From Desulfuromonadales bacterium (GTDB lineage: Bacteria; Desulfobacterota; Desulfuromonadia; Geobacterales; Pseudopelobacteraceae), in assembly GCA_015688915.1 (NCBI GenBank), contig JAATGX010000198.1, positions 1 to 28,336 of the forward strand: 28,336 nucleotides of DNA, written 5' to 3'. Positions 8,176-15,704 of this stretch are shown piece after piece. The first letter of the stretch is position 1. Each line of letters opens with the position of its first letter. Made by a program: the position numbers and the translations under genes. A model generated the notes under the pieces. The model searched no databases. It was not told the origin of the DNA and worked only from the letters and a program-made list of their open reading frames with translations.

Positions 8176-9282
8176 ATGCCTAGCCTTAAACCTTCCCGTG
8201 ACCCGGCCGTTGCCGCCGCCAACCTGGAAAAACTCCTGTCACCCCCTGTCGACCCGGCCCCGTTCCAGCCATACATCCGGCGGTTACGGGCAATGTTCGC
8301 CGCCTTCACCGCCTCGTGCCCGCCCCCCTGGCCCGCTCCCGGCCTGGCCCTCACCCCCGAAATCCATTGCCAAAGCGAGCTCTGGCTGCCGCTGGCCCAT
8401 ATCCGTCCCGCATTTGAGCGGCTCTGCCGATCAACCCTGAACTATGCGCCGATCCTCTCCAGCACCCCTTTCCACCAGGCACTGAGCTGGGCCGATGTCT
8501 TCAATGAACTGGGGCCGCGGTTTCAGTCCACCGCCAACCCGGCCCGGCTGCTGGAGATGCTTCTCGGCGACCACGAGTTGCTGAAGGAATTCCTTTTCGC
8601 CTCATTCCTGCCGCGCCGCTTCTATGGCGGGCGTGTGCGCTATCCGGGCCAGGAGGCGTTCATCCGCCAGTGGCTGGCGGAACGGGCAGCCGCTCCGGTC
8701 CGTTGCCTGGATGCGGCCTGCGGTGACGGCGCCGGAACCTACGGCCTGGCGCGGCTGCTGGTGGAAGCGGGATATGGAACCGAAGGATTCGGCGTCGAGG
8801 GGTGGACCATCGACCCTCTGGAGGTCTGGGCCGCGGCCCATGGCGTCTTTCCCCACGACCCGCAACGCCAGGCGCGTTACCGGGAATGGACGGCGCCGGT
8901 CTTCGAGGCGGGGGTACACTCATCCATCATGTTCAGAACCATGGACCTGCTGGGAGATGTAATAGTGCCCCCCTTTGCAAAAGGGGGGTTAGGGGGGATT
9001 TCACCGGCGGCTGAACTGCAAATCCCCCTGGCCCGGTTCGACCTCATCCTGTGCAACGGCCTCCTGGGAGGACCGATCATCCATCGACAGGAGGAGCTGC
9101 TGCGGGTGGCGGTAAACCTGGCCGAGTTGCTCAGGCCGGGTGGGCTGCTGCTGGCGGCGGACCGGTTTCACGGAGGGTGGAAACAGCAGATCCCCAAGGA
9201 TAGCCTCGGGGACCTGTTCAAGGCATGCGGACTGGTTGCGGGAGAGGTGGGGGAAGGGATCGGCGGCCTGAAGCCATGCTGA
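8176..9282 (+). CDS. SAM-dependent methyltransferase with a palindromic repeat inside the frame
   Basis: A 368-residue predicted class I methyltransferase. The SAM-binding motif is LDAACGDGAGTYG around residue 179, followed by an acidic/hydrophobic strand (GVEGWTIDPLEVWAAAHG). Later come FDLILCNGLLGG and the LLRPGGLLLAADRFHGG step common to motifs IV-VI. The arrangement recalls CheR-like methyltransferases, but no chemotaxis gene is nearby and the substrate is unknown. Residues 264-284 (VPPFAKGGLGGIS) are encoded by a palindromic poly-C/poly-G repeat rather than ordinary protein-coding sequence; it keeps the frame. The gene begins 17 bases after mqnE and may share its transcript. The N-terminal 170 residues match no family I recognise. 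Confidence 0.75.
   Translation: MPSLKPSRDPAVAAANLEKLLSPPVDPAPFQPYIRRLRAMFAAFTASCPPPWPAPGLALTPEIHCQSELWLPLAHIRPAFERLCRSTLNYAPILSSTPFHQALSWADVFNELGPRFQSTANPARLLEMLLGDHELLKEFLFASFLPRRFYGGRVRYPGQEAFIRQWLAERAAAPVRCLDAACGDGAGTYGLARLLVEAGYGTEGFGVEGWTIDPLEVWAAAHGVFPHDPQRQARYREWTAPVFEAGVHSSIMFRTMDLLGDVIVPPFAKGGLGGISPAAELQIPLARFDLILCNGLLGGPIIHRQEELLRVAVNLAELLRPGGLLLAADRFHGGWKQQIPKDSLGDLFKACGLVAGEVGEGIGGLKPC
8968..9028 (+). repeat. G/C-run palindromic repeat element within the methyltransferase gene
   Basis: Nine-base arms CCCCCCTTT (8968-8976) and AAAGGGGGG (8980-8988) flank a three-base loop. They are followed by TTAGGGGGGATTT. A second pairing joins GGGGGATTT (8993-9001) to AAATCCCCC (9020-9028). 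The composition is unlike the surrounding coding sequence and resembles small dispersed palindromic elements seen between genes in many bacterial genomes. Confidence 0.75.
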
Positions 9283-9316
9283 GTGTTCCGCTCTTCCAAA
9301 CGCCGGCAGTTTTCTG

Positions 9317-9664
9317 TTACGACCTCTTCGGATCGTGGCTGTAGCGGATAACCGTGGCCTTCTCCAGGGTGATCATGCCACCCCCCATCATCCCGTCGAT
9401 AGCCGGCATGATGCTATCGATCCGCTCCTGGCTGTCCACCACCTCGACGATCAGCGGCAGGTCGGCGGACAGGTCCAAAAGCTTCTGGGTGTGATAGACG
9501 CTATGGGCGCCGAAACCGCAGATTCCGCGCAACACCGTGGCGCCGGCAAGCCCCTCTTTGCGCAGGAGTTCCACCAACGCCTCGTAGAGCGGCTGGTGGC
9601 CATGGCGGTCGCTCTCGCCGATAAAGATCCGCATCAGCACATTCTCGCCAATCAGCTTTGTCAT
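9317..9664 (-). CDS. DUF190 family protein
   Basis: A 115-residue soluble protein beginning MTKLIGENVLMRIFIGESDRH, with GLAGATVLRGICGFGA in the middle and LPLIVEVVDSQERI later. These are hallmarks of DUF190 (PII-like fold). The ATG overlaps the crcB stop by one base (TGATG) and is preceded by AAGGAGG six bases upstream. A longer upstream frame exists but is crcB read in another frame. DUF190 genes very often sit beside crcB; the biochemical role is not known, and a ligand-binding regulatory part in fluoride or ion homeostasis is inference. It is the last gene of the eno-crcB-DUF190 run. Confidence 0.9.
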   Translation of the reverse strand: MTKLIGENVLMRIFIGESDRHGHQPLYEALVELLRKEGLAGATVLRGICGFGAHSVYHTQKLLDLSADLPLIVEVVDSQERIDSIMPAIDGMMGGGMITLEKATVIRYSHDPKRS

Positions 9665-10053
9665 CACAATCCTCCTTGGAACATCGTCCTGACGGTCAGT
9701 ATGCCGAGCCAGGTGAACAGCAGACAAACAGCCACGCTTGCCAGAATATTGGTGAAGGCGACGAAGAACTGCCCCTCCTCCAACAGTCTGAAGGTCTCGT
9801 AGCTGAAGGTGGAAAAGGTCGTGAGCCCGCCCATGAGGCCGACCGTCAGGCCGATGCGCAGGGTGTCGGAGATGAGGGTGCTCGCCAGGCCCAACTCCAT
9901 GATCAGGCCGATAAAGTAGGCGCCGATGATGTTGACGCTGAAGGTGCCGTAGGGAAAGCCCCGCCCCAGGTGGCTGTAGACCCACCCGGAAAGATAGTAG
10001 CGGCTAAGCCCCCCGACGACGCTGAACAGGGCAATGGTAGCGGCTGTCTTCAT
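9664..10053 (-). CDS. crcB: Fluoride channel CrcB/Fluc
   Basis: A 129-residue integral membrane protein with four hydrophobic helices, the size of a dual-topology homodimeric fluoride channel. Signature elements are present: GGLSRYYLSGW near the N-terminus, GTFSVNIIGAYFIG with the conserved asparagine (N41), and GLMGGLTTFSTFSYE carrying the phenylalanine-box (F80, F83) and the central break in helix 3. The start at 10053 (MKTAATIALF) has AAGGAG about 10 bases upstream and a normal N-terminus; a start 14 codons earlier would add a non-family extension. It exports cytoplasmic fluoride. The enolase gene lies 100 bases upstream on the same strand. I did not find a canonical fluoride riboswitch before it. 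Confidence 0.95.
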   Translation of the reverse strand: MKTAATIALFSVVGGLSRYYLSGWVYSHLGRGFPYGTFSVNIIGAYFIGLIMELGLASTLISDTLRIGLTVGLMGGLTTFSTFSYETFRLLEEGQFFVAFTNILASVAVCLLFTWLGILTVRTMFQGGL

Positions 10054-10153
10054 CGGTTCGATTCTCCTTGTATGCGATGCCTGTAAGCGTCCCATAGATG
10101 ATGCCCAGAGTCAACCAGGCAGGCGCTCAGCGCCGTATCCATGACAAAATTCC

Positions 10154-11440
10154 CTACCTTCCAATGCTGCAATACGCGCTTTTTCCGGCATAGCGGGCTG
10201 TCTTGCCCAGTTCCCGCTCGATCTGAAGCAGGCGGTTGTACTTGGCCAGTCGCTCCGAACGGCAGGGGGCTCCCGTCTTGATCATGCCGGTCAACCTCCC
10301 CACGCAGAGGTCGGCGATGGTGGTATCTTCGGTCTCGCCGCTACGGTGGGAGATCATGGCGGTGAATCCGGCCTTTTGGGTCATCTCGATGGCGGCCAAG
10401 GTCTCGCTGACACTGCCGATCTGGTTCAGTTTGATGAGGACCGAGTTGAAGCAATGCTCACGGATGCCACGGTTGATGAGTTCCGTATTGGTGACGGTCA
10501 GGTCGTCGGCGGTGAGTTGCACTTTTCCTCCCAGTCGCGTATGGAGTGCCGACCAGCCTGACCAGTCGTTCTCGTCCAGGCCGTCTTCTATGCAAATGAT
10601 CGGATATGCGGCGACGAGCCGCTCCAGGTAGCCGATCAGGTCGTGAGATGAGAGCGGCTCTCCGATGGACCCCAGGTGGTATTTCCCCTCCTCGCAAAAG
10701 TTGCTCGCCGCCAGGTCGACGGCGATGAACACCTCCTCGCCCGGTCGGTAGCCGGCCTTCTCCACCGCCTCAATGATCAGTTTGAGCGGTTCCTCGTTAT
10801 CCGCAAGGTTGGGGGCGAAACCACCCTCATCCCCAATCGCCGTTGAACGCCCGCTTTTGTGCAAGAGACCCTTCAGGATCTGGTAGACCTCGGCTGCACA
10901 GCGCATCGCCTCGGCAAACGTGGGAAGCCCGGCCGGTACGAGCATGTACTCCTGAAAGTCCACGTTGTTGTCGGCATGGGCACCGCCATTGAGGATGTTC
11001 AGCATCGGAACCGGCAGGAGATCGGTGCCTGCTCCACCCAGGTAGCGATAAAGAGGCAAGTCGGAACAACGGGCGCCGGCGTCCAGAGCGGCAAGCGAAA
11101 CACCCAGGATGGCGTTGGCGCCGAGCCGTTCCTTGTTCCTGGTTCCATCCAACTCCAACATGGTCCTGTCGACAGCCCCCTGGTCGCGACAATCCATCCC
11201 CCGCAATGCCTCCTGAATCTCACCGTCCACATTACCGCACGCCCTCAGGACTCCCTTGCCCTTGAAACGCTTCGGATCTCCGTCCCGCAGTTCGCAGGCC
11301 TCGTGCTCACCGGTGGACGCACCGGAAGGGACGGCAGCGGTTCCAACGATACCGCGTTCAGTGGTGAGTGAAACCCGCAGGGTCGGGTTGCCGCGCGAAT
11401 CGAGAATTTCCATGGCCCCAATTTTTTCTATTTTTCCCAT
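10154..11440 (-). CDS. eno: Enolase (divergent paralogue)
   Basis: Phosphopyruvate hydratase, converting 2-phosphoglycerate to phosphoenolpyruvate; 428 residues, normal length. Catalytic and metal-binding motifs are kept: SGASTGEHEA, FQEYMLVP, GDEGGFAPNL, AVDLAAS, CIEDGLDE, ADDLTVTN, VLIKLNQIG, SHRSGETEDT and MIKTG. Several near-invariant positions differ from ordinary bacterial enolases: QLTADDLTVTN for QLVGDDLFVTN, AASNFC for AASEFY, and KTGAPCRSER for the usual KTGSxSRSDR. This suggests a second copy alongside a housekeeping enolase. A strong AGGAGG lies five bases before the ATG. It precedes crcB and DUF190 on the same strand. Because fluoride with phosphate and magnesium inhibits enolase, the context suggests a fluoride-stress enolase (inference). 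Confidence 0.93.
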   Translation of the reverse strand: MGKIEKIGAMEILDSRGNPTLRVSLTTERGIVGTAAVPSGASTGEHEACELRDGDPKRFKGKGVLRACGNVDGEIQEALRGMDCRDQGAVDRTMLELDGTRNKERLGANAILGVSLAALDAGARCSDLPLYRYLGGAGTDLLPVPMLNILNGGAHADNNVDFQEYMLVPAGLPTFAEAMRCAAEVYQILKGLLHKSGRSTAIGDEGGFAPNLADNEEPLKLIIEAVEKAGYRPGEEVFIAVDLAASNFCEEGKYHLGSIGEPLSSHDLIGYLERLVAAYPIICIEDGLDENDWSGWSALHTRLGGKVQLTADDLTVTNTELINRGIREHCFNSVLIKLNQIGSVSETLAAIEMTQKAGFTAMISHRSGETEDTTIADLCVGRLTGMIKTGAPCRSERLAKYNRLLQIERELGKTARYAGKSAYCSIGR

Positions 11441-11570
11441 ACACCCCTCCTTTATTGCCGCAAAGTTTTTACGCTGACCTCTTACGATCGTTACCGAGCA
11501 GTGAGCAACATCACGATTATCAGAATCTGTGGAGTGAGGCGTCTGTTCACTGACATCTCCCTCAAAAATT

Positions 11571-12779
11571 CTAAATCATCCTCATGCTCGCGGGTAACTT
11601 TCTGCAAGCCACAATCAGGAACATGAACAGTAGCGCCGACAAAGTCGCTGTAGCCGCACCAAAATAAAAGGTAGCTGCCGGCGATACACGGTCCCAGAGC
11701 AGGCCGCCTATAATACTGGCTGGCAGGGTAGCCAGCCCCACGGCAGTGGCGTAGACTCCGAAGGCGGTGGCCTTGAAATCCGGCGGGATGATGGTGGCCA
11801 GAAACGCCTTCTGTATCCCCTCAGTCAAGCCCATGAACAGGCCGTATGCACCGAACAGAAGCCAGATAGCCCTTGGTGTACTGGTGACTGCGAAACCGTA
11901 ATACAGCCCGGCAAAGAGGATAAAGCCGGCGAGAATGATCCGCTTCATGCCGAATCGGTCCGCCGCAATCCCTGCCGGAATGGCAGACAGGGAGTAGACC
12001 AGGTTGAACATCAGGTAGACCGCCGGGATCACCATCGTCGGGATGCCGGCCTGCTCGGCCCGCAGGATCAGGAAGGCGTCGCTGGAGTTGCCCAAGGCGA
12101 ACAGGGTCGCTATCACAATGAAGAATTTCACTCTCCAGTCAAAGTGCTTGAGGGTGAGTCGGGGGCGCTCCGCAACAACACCGGCTCGTTTCTTCTCTTT
12201 GATGAACGCAACGATGATGAGTACGGCAACAGCACCTGGTATCATGGAGAGCCAGAAGACCATCGTGTAGTTGTTGTTATGGAGTTTGAGCAGCAAGAGG
12301 GCAATGGCCGGGCCAACCACCGCCCCCATGGTGTCCATGGAGCGGTGAAAGCTGAAGGCGCGGTCCAGATGGGTCGTTTCTGTGGATTCCGCGATGATCG
12401 CGTCCCGTGGAGCGGTGCGGATTCCCTTTCCCAGGCGGTCTACAAAACGGGAGGCGAGGACTTGCTGCCAGACGCCGGCCAGGGCCATGACCGGCCGGCT
12501 CAGGGTGGAGATGGCATAGCCTGCCAGCATCAGGTTCTTGCGTTGCCCGATCCGGTCGGAAAGCCAGCCGGAAAATACCTTGAGCAGGCTGGCGGTGGAT
12601 TCGGCGATCCCTTCGATCAAGCCGATCATGGACTTGTTGACTCCCAGTACGTTGGCCAGGAAGAGTGGCACCAGCGGATAGATCATCTCGGAGCTGACAT
12701 CCATGAAAAAGCTGACCAGCCCCGTGAAGAAGACATTCCTGCTGAAACCGAACATTTTTCTTTCCTGCTTCATGCCCAT
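11571..12779 (-). CDS. MFS transporter
   Basis: A 402-residue major facilitator protein with about twelve hydrophobic segments. Helix 1 carries SFFMDVSSEMIYPLVPLFL. The loop 2-3 motif is GWLSDRIGQRKNLMLAGY, and helices 4-5 include RFVDRLGKGIRTAPRDAIIAES, as in a widespread but poorly characterised MFS group. The second half repeats a loop motif (IAADRFGMKRIILAGF). The substrate cannot be read from sequence. ATG 12779 or the in-frame ATG at 12773 may be used; neither has a clear ribosome-binding site. The gene ends 130 bases before the enolase start on the same strand, so co-transcription is possible but not shown. A strong hairpin with a T-run lies 27 bases upstream of its start. Confidence 0.9.
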   Translation of the reverse strand: MGMKQERKMFGFSRNVFFTGLVSFFMDVSSEMIYPLVPLFLANVLGVNKSMIGLIEGIAESTASLLKVFSGWLSDRIGQRKNLMLAGYAISTLSRPVMALAGVWQQVLASRFVDRLGKGIRTAPRDAIIAESTETTHLDRAFSFHRSMDTMGAVVGPAIALLLLKLHNNNYTMVFWLSMIPGAVAVLIIVAFIKEKKRAGVVAERPRLTLKHFDWRVKFFIVIATLFALGNSSDAFLILRAEQAGIPTMVIPAVYLMFNLVYSLSAIPAGIAADRFGMKRIILAGFILFAGLYYGFAVTSTPRAIWLLFGAYGLFMGLTEGIQKAFLATIIPPDFKATAFGVYATAVGLATLPASIIGGLLWDRVSPAATFYFGAATATLSALLFMFLIVACRKLPASMRMI

Positions 12780-12805
12780 ATTCCCGTTGCATCTTTCCCA
12801 AAATG

Positions 12806-12840
12806 AAAAAACTCCTGCCCTCGATGTGAAGAGCAGGAGT
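12806..12840 (-). terminator. Rho-independent terminator upstream of the MFS gene
   Basis: Read on the minus strand, ACTCCTGC (12840-12833) and GCAGGAGT (12818-12811) form a perfect 8-bp stem with a 14-base loop, followed directly by a run of T (12811-12806). It would end transcripts from fabH. Its position only 27 bases before the MFS start also fits an attenuator for that gene. Confidence 0.75.
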
Positions 12841-12962
12841 CATCAGCTTTTGCAAGCGGTTGTGGCGAACTCCATCGCCGTTGAGTTTTCGTAAAACTAC
12901 CTGATTGCCCCGATACTGTCAATTTTGTTTTTCAGACGGTGTGCCGCGGCAAAAAAATCACA

Positions 12963-13946
12963 TCAGAACCTGATCAGCAACCCGCCCCAGGTCAAGCCGC
13001 CGCCGAACCCCATGGCCAGTACCAGGTTGCCCGGCTTGATGGTGCCGTTACGTAGGTTTTCATCCATCACCAACGCCACCGAGGCGGCCGAGGTGTTGCC
13101 GCAGCGGTCCAGGTTGAGCAGAAAGCGTTCCTTGGGGAAACCGCTTTTCTTGGAGATGAAGTCGATCATCCGGACATTGGCCTGATGCGGGATGATGTAG
13201 TCGAGGTCGGCCGGAGTGATGCCGGCTTTTGCGCAGAGCTTGTTGATGATGTCGGGGATGACCTCGGTGGCGAAGATATAGACCTGCTTGCCGGCCATCT
13301 GAAAGAATATCTCCCGGCCATCGATCGTCTCGGGCGTGACCGGTTTGCGGGAACCTGACGACGGCACCTGGATCAGCGGCCACCCCTTGCCGTCACTGCG
13401 CATGTAGGTGTGCTGAATCCCGGTTGTTTCGTCTCCGCCGCTGCTCAGGATGGCCGCGCCGGCGCCGTCGCCAAAGAGCGGGCAACTGTTCTTGTCGTTG
13501 AAATCGAGGATCTTGGAATAGGTGTCGGCTCCGATGGCCATGACCGTCCGGTATTTGCCGCACTTGATAAAATTGTCCGCTATTTCGAGAGCGTACACGA
13601 AACTGGAGCAGACCGCGTTGATATCAAAAGCAAAGGCGTTCTTTGCGCCGATGTTCTCCTGCACAATGCAACCGGTTGACGGCAGGCTCATATCGGGCGT
13701 CGAGGTGCCCACGACGATGCAGTCGATCTCTTCCGCGGAGATGCCGGCTGCTTGCAGTGCGTTCTGTGCCGCGATGGTGGCCAGGTCCGAGGTGGCCTGG
13801 TCGGCGTGGGCGAAACGGCGCTCGCGGATACCGGTACGGGAAAAGATCCATTCGTCGGCATTTTCCACCAGGTAATCAAAGTGGCTGTTGGGTATCACCC
13901 GCTCCGGCATGCATGAACCGCTGCCGATGATTTTTGAAATGATCAT
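12963..13946 (-). CDS. fabH: 3-oxoacyl-ACP synthase III (KAS III, FabH)
   Basis: A 327-residue thiolase-fold condensing enzyme that joins an acyl-CoA primer to malonyl-ACP. The Cys-His-Asn triad is visible: C113 in INAVCSSFVYAL, H254 in IIPHQANVRMI and N284 in CGNTSAASV. FGDGAGAAIL and the closing AMGFGGGLTWGGLLI are typical. ATG 13946 follows GAGGAG by three to four bases. The gene stands alone, outside a fabH-fabD-fabG cluster, and is followed by a terminator. It may be a second copy with a special primer or a role in secondary lipid synthesis; that is inference. Confidence 0.93.
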   Translation of the reverse strand: MIISKIIGSGSCMPERVIPNSHFDYLVENADEWIFSRTGIRERRFAHADQATSDLATIAAQNALQAAGISAEEIDCIVVGTSTPDMSLPSTGCIVQENIGAKNAFAFDINAVCSSFVYALEIADNFIKCGKYRTVMAIGADTYSKILDFNDKNSCPLFGDGAGAAILSSGGDETTGIQHTYMRSDGKGWPLIQVPSSGSRKPVTPETIDGREIFFQMAGKQVYIFATEVIPDIINKLCAKAGITPADLDYIIPHQANVRMIDFISKKSGFPKERFLLNLDRCGNTSAASVALVMDENLRNGTIKPGNLVLAMGFGGGLTWGGLLIRF

Positions 13947-13977
13947 GTTCTCCTCAGTCTCGATTCGTAATAAACGA

Positions 13978-14035
13978 CTTTTTTAACTATGAATAAAGTT
14001 TTTTAGCTATCTCACAAAATAACGCTGTTTGTCAA
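13978..14035 (-). promoter_or_regulatory. fabH promoter with tandem 13-base repeats
   Basis: On the minus strand TTGACA (14035-14030) is followed after 18 bases by GATAGC (14011-14006), a weak -10. Overlapping and downstream of it are two near-identical 13-mers, ATAGCTAAAAAAC (14010-13998) and ATAGTTAAAAAAG (13990-13978). They begin exactly 20 bases apart, so the same face of the helix is presented twice. The layout suits a repressor acting at or just after the -10. Confidence 0.45.
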
Positions 14036-14092
14036 TTGGAATACCGTTACAGTGTTGCAAATTCAACACAGCTCTGCCGCGAGGTGTGGCAA

Positions 14093-14413
14093 TCAGGTTT
14101 CATCCCCGGATTTGAGTATGTCGACCACCGAATAGCCCCACACCAGGACGAATCCGGCCAACAAGGCCTGGCCAAAGCCGGAAACACCGTGCAAACTCGC
14201 CAGCACTTCGTCAGGACTGATGATTGCACCGGATGCGAGCTTTGCCGCGATCACCGGGCCCAGCCCCTTTAAAAGCACAAACAGTGCCAGCAGCATCAGC
14301 AGGTTGGTTATCAGGAGCATGGCAACCCCCTTGACCTTGCGGCCGAGGTAGAGTTGCCCCAGCCCTGGAAGGACAAAGGCCGACAGCAGCAGGGCGATCA
14401 CGGTGCGTTTCAT
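14093..14413 (-). CDS. Small integral membrane protein (TM2-like)
   Basis: A 106-residue protein with three likely membrane segments: TVIALLLSAFVLPGLGQLYL at the start, GVAMLLITNLLMLLALFVLL, and ALLAGFVLVWGYSVVDIL at the end. The N-terminal pattern PGLGQLYLGRKVKGVAML resembles TM2-type small membrane proteins, where a GxGQxYLG turn links helices. Its ATG overlaps the stop of the upstream inositol-monophosphatase gene (ATGA), implying coupled translation. Function is unknown; the family name is tentative. Confidence 0.75.
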   Translation of the reverse strand: MKRTVIALLLSAFVLPGLGQLYLGRKVKGVAMLLITNLLMLLALFVLLKGLGPVIAAKLASGAIISPDEVLASLHGVSGFGQALLAGFVLVWGYSVVDILKSGDET

Positions 14414-15210
14414 GGGCAGCCGCCCTCCGCCACACCCGCGAGCAGGGCCGTCATCTCGTCGTGGATAGCTCCGTTGCTGGCCACGATGCGATGATCGAAG
14501 ATATCGTAGTCAGATCCGTCAAAGCCGGTGACCCGGCCGCCCGCTTCGCGCACCATGAGTACGCCGGCCGCCACATCCCACGGCTTGAGCTTCAGTTCCC
14601 AGAAGCCGTCCAGCCGTCCGGCCGCCACATAGGCCAGGTCCAGGGCGGCCGCCCCGGCCCGGCGAATCCCCCGGGCCGCTTTCTGAAAGGCGATGAAGTT
14701 GGTGAAGTTGTTGGCCGGGTCGCTGGCGCAGTCATAGGGAAAGCCGGTGCCCAGAAGCGTGTTTGTCAGCGGCGAACGCGCCGAGACGTGCAGGCGCCGG
14801 CCGTTCATCCAGGCTCCGCCACCCGTGACGGCCGTGAACAGTTCATCGTGCATCGGGTTGAAGATCACCCCGACGATCGGTTCACCGGCCGATTCCAGGG
14901 CTATGGAGACGCAGAACCAGGGAAAGGCATGGGCATAGTTGGTGGTGCCGTCCAACGGGTCGATGATCCAGCGCAGAGGAGAATCGCCCTGGGGATACTC
15001 ACCCTCTTCGGCAACGATGTTGTGGCCCGGGAAGCGCGCCAAAAGATGTTCCACGATCAACCGCTCCGACTCGCGGTCCACCTCGGTCACCAGGTTTTTG
15101 TCCCCCTTCATGTCCACGTCAAGCAGCGATGCATACCGATAGCGTTGGTATCTGCCGGCCAGAAGGGCCGCCTCAACGGCAACGTCCAGGTAGTTGTGCA
15201 ATCCGTCCAT
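14410..15210 (-). CDS. suhB: Inositol-1-monophosphatase family phosphatase
   Basis: A 266-residue magnesium-dependent sugar/inositol phosphatase. Metal-binding motifs are EEGEYPQG, WIIDPLDGTTNYAHAFPWFCVSIAL and WDVAAGVLMVREAGG, the three signatures of the family, so activity is expected. The start at 15210 (MDGLHNYLDVAVEAALLAG) has GGAGG five bases upstream and the normal N-terminus. An in-frame extension 35 codons further upstream lacks family similarity and runs through a hairpin and the opposite promoter. Substrate could be inositol phosphate, or another sugar phosphate, nucleotide or NADP; sequence alone does not decide. It is coupled to the small membrane protein downstream. Confidence 0.92.
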   Translation of the reverse strand: MDGLHNYLDVAVEAALLAGRYQRYRYASLLDVDMKGDKNLVTEVDRESERLIVEHLLARFPGHNIVAEEGEYPQGDSPLRWIIDPLDGTTNYAHAFPWFCVSIALESAGEPIVGVIFNPMHDELFTAVTGGGAWMNGRRLHVSARSPLTNTLLGTGFPYDCASDPANNFTNFIAFQKAARGIRRAGAAALDLAYVAAGRLDGFWELKLKPWDVAAGVLMVREAGGRVTGFDGSDYDIFDHRIVASNGAIHDEMTALLAGVAEGGCP

Positions 15211-15221
15211 ATGCGCCTCCA

Positions 15222-15246
15222 ATAAAAGAAGGCGGCAACAGCCGCC
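15222..15246 (-). terminator. Hairpin with T-rich tail in the suhB leader
   Basis: GGCGGC and GCCGCC (15246-15231 on the minus strand) form a 6-bp GC-only stem with a four-base loop, followed by TTCTTTTATT. It lies 20 bases before the suhB start, so it could be a terminator for something upstream, an attenuator, or a leader stabiliser. The T-run is interrupted. Confidence 0.45.
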
Positions 15247-15308
15247 CATCCGTGATTTTATGTATAGCAGACCCCACAAAGGAAGGCAAGCGCGCCCGTC
15301 ATTCTGCT

Positions 15309-15337
15309 TTGACATTATGGCCGGTTTAAGGCATATT
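15309..15337 (+). promoter_or_regulatory. Promoter of the yggT-divIVA-DUF167 operon
   Basis: A perfect TTGACA (15309-15314) is separated by 17 bases from CATATT (15332-15337). Transcription would begin near 15344, about 30 bases before the yggT start, with GGGGAG as ribosome-binding site. Confidence 0.6.
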
Positions 15338-15372
15338 TAAGCGCATTTATTATCGTAACGGGGAGCAATGCC

Positions 15373-15699
15373 GTGGTCCTTATGGCGAACATACTCCTGG
15401 CGCTGGCCAAGATCGTTGAACTGGCCAATGGCCTGCTGACCATCTACAAGTACATCCTGCTGGCGAGCGTGATCATCTCGTGGGTACATGCCGATCCCTA
15501 CAATCCGATCGTCAATTTCATCAACCGCGTCACCGATCCGCTGCTGTACCGCATCAGGCGCCACATGCCCGACACCGGCATGCTGGATCTTTCCCCGCTG
15601 GTCGCCTTTGCCATCATCTACGTACTCCAGATCGTGGTGTTCGATACAGCCTACCAGTACCTGCTGACCGCCAGCATGTCACTCAAACTGAGAGGTTGA
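15373..15699 (+). CDS. YggT family membrane protein
   Basis: A 108-residue protein with two hydrophobic blocks: about residues 20-38 (LLTIYKYILLASVIISW) and 75-95 (LVAFAIIYVLQIVVF). Between them is NPIVNFINRVTDPLLYRIRRHMP, the hallmark of YggT proteins (W, NP, TDP and PLLxxxR). GTG 15373 lies seven bases after GGGGAG; an ATG three codons later (15382) is the alternative. YggT proteins are linked to cell division and osmotic tolerance but lack a defined activity. Position before divIVA and DUF167 is a conserved order in many bacteria and supports a role at the division site or membrane. Confidence 0.9.
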   Translation: MVLMANILLALAKIVELANGLLTIYKYILLASVIISWVHADPYNPIVNFINRVTDPLLYRIRRHMPDTGMLDLSPLVAFAIIYVLQIVVFDTAYQYLLTASMSLKLRG

Positions 15700-15704
15700 C
15701 CCGA

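Noticed and set aside
9482..9985. Upstream extension of the DUF190 frame to 222 codons
   Set aside because: The extra residues are crcB read in another frame. The ATG at 9664 has an ideal ribosome-binding site and the family N-terminus.
10054..10153. Possible fluoride riboswitch before crcB
   Set aside because: A GGCGC-TGA-GCGCC stem and a GCATCATC segment are present, but the conserved pseudoknot core and the GGCTGATG-type segment do not line up. A covariance-model search would decide.
11441..11570. Possible fluoride riboswitch before the enolase gene
   Set aside because: GGGAGATG and ACGCCTC are suggestive fragments on the minus strand, but the required stems and the GATGRC segment could not be assembled.
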